NCBI GenBank assembly: GCA_006226555.1 | Contig: SBGS01000232.1 | Span: 1-16,738 of the forward strand | DNA from: Bacteroidota bacterium | GTDB lineage: Bacteria > Bacteroidota > Bacteroidia > Flavobacteriales_D > Crocinitomicaceae | Length of the DNA stretch: 16,738 nucleotides | Direction of reading: 5' to 3' | Shown: positions 15,221 through 16,738 of the stretch, in pieces | How positions within the stretch are numbered: the first letter of the stretch is position 1 | Layout: the number at the start of each line of letters is the position of its first letter | Made by a program: the position numbers and the translations under genes | The notes under the pieces: generated by a model | What the model was told of the DNA's origin: nothing | The model's database searches: none | The model's input: only the letters and a program-made list of their open reading frames with translations

Positions 15221-16508
15221 TTTTCAAAGTTAAGGAGTGATCTAAGACCTTTAACCATCCGTTCCATTTCCCTTTATTATTGATGGTTTCATTGTGCCAA
15301 ATGAAACGAAAATCACCTCCATATTTTTTTACTTCATGATATAATTCGCTGATTTTTTCAGATGCCTGATCAGCTGTTAATCCCATGTACTCATTTAATG
15401 TCCCATCCATATAAGCGAACGGATGTATCCAAAGCTTAGTTACCCTATTCTGCTCTAGATCGAACCATTTAAAATGTCTCGAAGTTCCTGCACGGAATCC
15501 TATTTTCTCAGCATACCCCATAGAATGATCTTCTTCAATTCCGTTCGCGACCAATGCCTGGTAATATTTCGGAAGCCTGAATTTTAAATAATGAAAACGG
15601 GAACAGGTAATCGCGCTACCCAAAACCCCCTCAAGATCCTTGATCTCATTCTCTATCTCTCCAGCATTGCCTTCTGATCCGTAAGATGGGTGAATCCCTA
15701 ATGTTGCAACTTTAGAAATACGCTTTATCGTTTCCTGATGGGCTTTATTTTGTATTGGAACATTCCTGTCTTTATCCCCGTTGGATCTAACCAACCAAAA
15801 AACTCTTGTGTGTTCATATTTTGATCCAACATCTTCAATCTTTCCGTATGTGTCGTAAGGATCATCCGCACCACCTGAAACAATTATGCGTTCACGAATT
15901 CGCTGAAAATTCAAATTCAGAAGATCCTTCATAACAGACATGAAAACACGACCTCCTGCCTTGTGTTTGTATGCAAAGGCATTATCAATATCGAAGGTAG
16001 GAACAATCAAAGTCGGATGGATCAGATGATACCTTAGCTCTGATTCGATATAGAGTTCAGGGAAAATGAATTCAATTATGGCTTTGGACCACCTGTCGCA
16101 AACAACTTTTTCGATCCAGTTATAACGAACCTGAACGGAGTTTACCGCTTTATACCTGCCGTGCTCATCAATTTCCGGTAAACCATATTCCTCATAACGC
16201 GACAAAACATAAAAAACAGAAGCTACCGGGTCTGCAATTCCGTCAAACTCAAGACATTCTTCTTCTTCAAATAACCCTTTATCAATTGCTACATTTCGCA
16301 ACTGGCTTTCTCTGAGTAAAGTAGATGGAACAATATGTCGAGCGATAGATGAAGTTCGTTCTGAGTAATTTAATCTATACGAAACGTCTCTCTCCTCAAA
16401 ATCGAAATGCGATGTAGTAAGCTCATAGGACACTCCTCTTTCGCCGAAAATAAAATCAAACGTATACGTCAGACGTGGAGTGATCGCATCAACTAATACC
16501 AACACCAT
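15213..16508 (-). CDS. Polysaccharide deacetylase-like protein (NodB-like fold, DUF7033-type N-terminus)
   Basis: A 431-residue protein without a signal peptide or membrane segment, so probably cytosolic. The N-terminal part (about 1-160) opens with 'MVLVLVDAITPRLTYTFDFIF', a beginning shared by Bacteroidota proteins labelled polysaccharide deacetylase family, and includes 'VASVFYVLSRYEEYG'. The C-terminal part resembles a divergent NodB deacetylase domain: 'LIVPTFDIDNAF' with Asp173 and Asp175 as the motif 1 aspartates, 'LGIHPSYGS' with His273, 'RFHYLKFRLP', and 'FRFIWHNET' with His404. The second histidine of the classical HxxxH metal motif is not obvious, so activity is uncertain. It starts three bases after the stop of the UDP-GlcNAc 2-epimerase and overlaps DUF423 by 8 bases. 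The neighbour suggests a role in amino-sugar polysaccharide or surface-glycan processing. The family is fairly sure; the substrate is unknown. Confidence 0.8.
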   Translation of the reverse strand: MVLVLVDAITPRLTYTFDFIFGERGVSYELTTSHFDFEERDVSYRLNYSERTSSIARHIVPSTLLRESQLRNVAIDKGLFEEEECLEFDGIADPVASVFYVLSRYEEYGLPEIDEHGRYKAVNSVQVRYNWIEKVVCDRWSKAIIEFIFPELYIESELRYHLIHPTLIVPTFDIDNAFAYKHKAGGRVFMSVMKDLLNLNFQRIRERIIVSGGADDPYDTYGKIEDVGSKYEHTRVFWLVRSNGDKDRNVPIQNKAHQETIKRISKVATLGIHPSYGSEGNAGEIENEIKDLEGVLGSAITCSRFHYLKFRLPKYYQALVANGIEEDHSMGYAEKIGFRAGTSRHFKWFDLEQNRVTKLWIHPFAYMDGTLNEYMGLTADQASEKISELYHEVKKYGGDFRFIWHNETINNKGKWNGWLKVLDHSLTLKNG

Positions 16509-16511
16509 GGA

Positions 16512-16738
16512 TCAAATATCATTTACGATACATGAACATATGAACTCTGCAGCTTTACCATCTCCGTAAAAGGAAGGATAAGTATAATCAGTCTTTAATG
16601 ACAATTGTCGATACGCCTCTAAAATTCTCTTTTGATCCGCATCTGCGATAATCGCATTACCATTTTCGACGATCTCAACCCATTCCGTTTCCGGACGAAG
16701 AATAATGCATGGCTTCTTAAAGAAAAAAGCTTCTTTTT
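16512..16738 (-). CDS. wecB: UDP-N-acetylglucosamine 2-epimerase, non-hydrolysing (C-terminal part; 5' end outside window)
   Basis: A minus-strand frame is open from the window end to the TGA at 16512-16514, giving 74 residues. They match the C-terminal lobe of WecB-type epimerases: 'KEAFFFKKPCIILRPETEW', then 'VEIVENGNAIIADAD', and finally 'SFYGDGKAAEFICSCI', which is the usual 'YGDGxAAxxI' ending. The enzyme interconverts UDP-GlcNAc and UDP-ManNAc in the cytosol for surface polysaccharides. The product call is strong from these motifs; the symbol is by family only, as paralogues exist. The deacetylase-like gene starts three bases later, so they share an operon. Confidence 0.87.
   Translation of the reverse strand, partial: KEAFFFKKPCIILRPETEWVEIVENGNAIIADADQKRILEAYRQLSLKTDYTYPSFYGDGKAAEFICSCIVNDI

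Noticed and set aside
1..16738. Search for tRNA, rRNA, CRISPR, insertion sequence, phage or defence genes
   Set aside because: Nothing fits: coding density is nearly complete, no spaced repeats or transposase motifs are seen, and codon style is uniform across the window.

Overview
The window is an ordinary, gene-dense chromosomal segment of a member of the Bacteroidota. It is probably from the Flavobacteriales or a close relative, by protein style, and is roughly 40% GC by eye. Several things point there: a lipoprotein with the TPR / PD40 propeller / CRD / OmpA layout of the type IX secretion protein PorE, a Bacteroidota-style FabI, signal peptides ending in 'AQ', start codons mostly lacking Shine-Dalgarno purine tracts, and a few sites matching the Bacteroidota -7 promoter element TAnnTTTG. 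There are sixteen genes, two of them cut by the window edges. I see no tRNA, rRNA, CRISPR array, insertion sequence, phage or integron, and no gene-free stretch over about 110 bases.

Layout. (A) 1-3874, plus strand: the end of queE, a PorE-like OmpA-family lipoprotein, a UbiA-family prenyltransferase and a Maf nucleotide pyrophosphatase, packed with 1-base gaps or short overlaps. (B) 8057 down to 3871, minus strand: arginase, argS and a DUF389 membrane protein, with gaps of 2 and 3 bases. Region B meets region A tail to tail, and the two stop codons share a TTAA. (C) 8169-11881, plus strand: a small secreted protein, the DNA translocase FtsK and a small DUF6884-like protein with a GTG start. 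(D) 13085 down to 11884, minus strand: two small outer-membrane beta-barrel proteins overlapping by 7 bases. (E) 16738 down to 13186, minus strand: the end of a UDP-GlcNAc 2-epimerase, a polysaccharide-deacetylase-like protein, DUF423, a PhnP-like metallo-beta-lactamase-fold hydrolase and fabI, closed by a strong hairpin terminator with a UUCG loop.

How the genes fit together. Most are housekeeping genes: tRNA modification (queE), tRNA charging (argS), chromosome segregation (ftsK), fatty-acid elongation (fabI), nucleotide-pool control or division (maf) and prenyl-lipid synthesis (ubiA). Surface functions are mixed in: the PorE-like lipoprotein, two OMPs and sugar-nucleotide/polysaccharide genes. 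The most suggestive grouping is arginase with arginyl-tRNA synthetase, which places an arginine-degrading and an arginine-charging enzyme in one apparent transcript with a membrane protein of unknown function. I did not find a clear new multi-gene system. The points most worth checking are the PorE-like protein, the extra segment in ArgRS, the DUF389 C-terminal extension, the DUF6884-like gene after ftsK, the inverted repeat before arginase, the histidine-rich OMP loop and the GATC excess.
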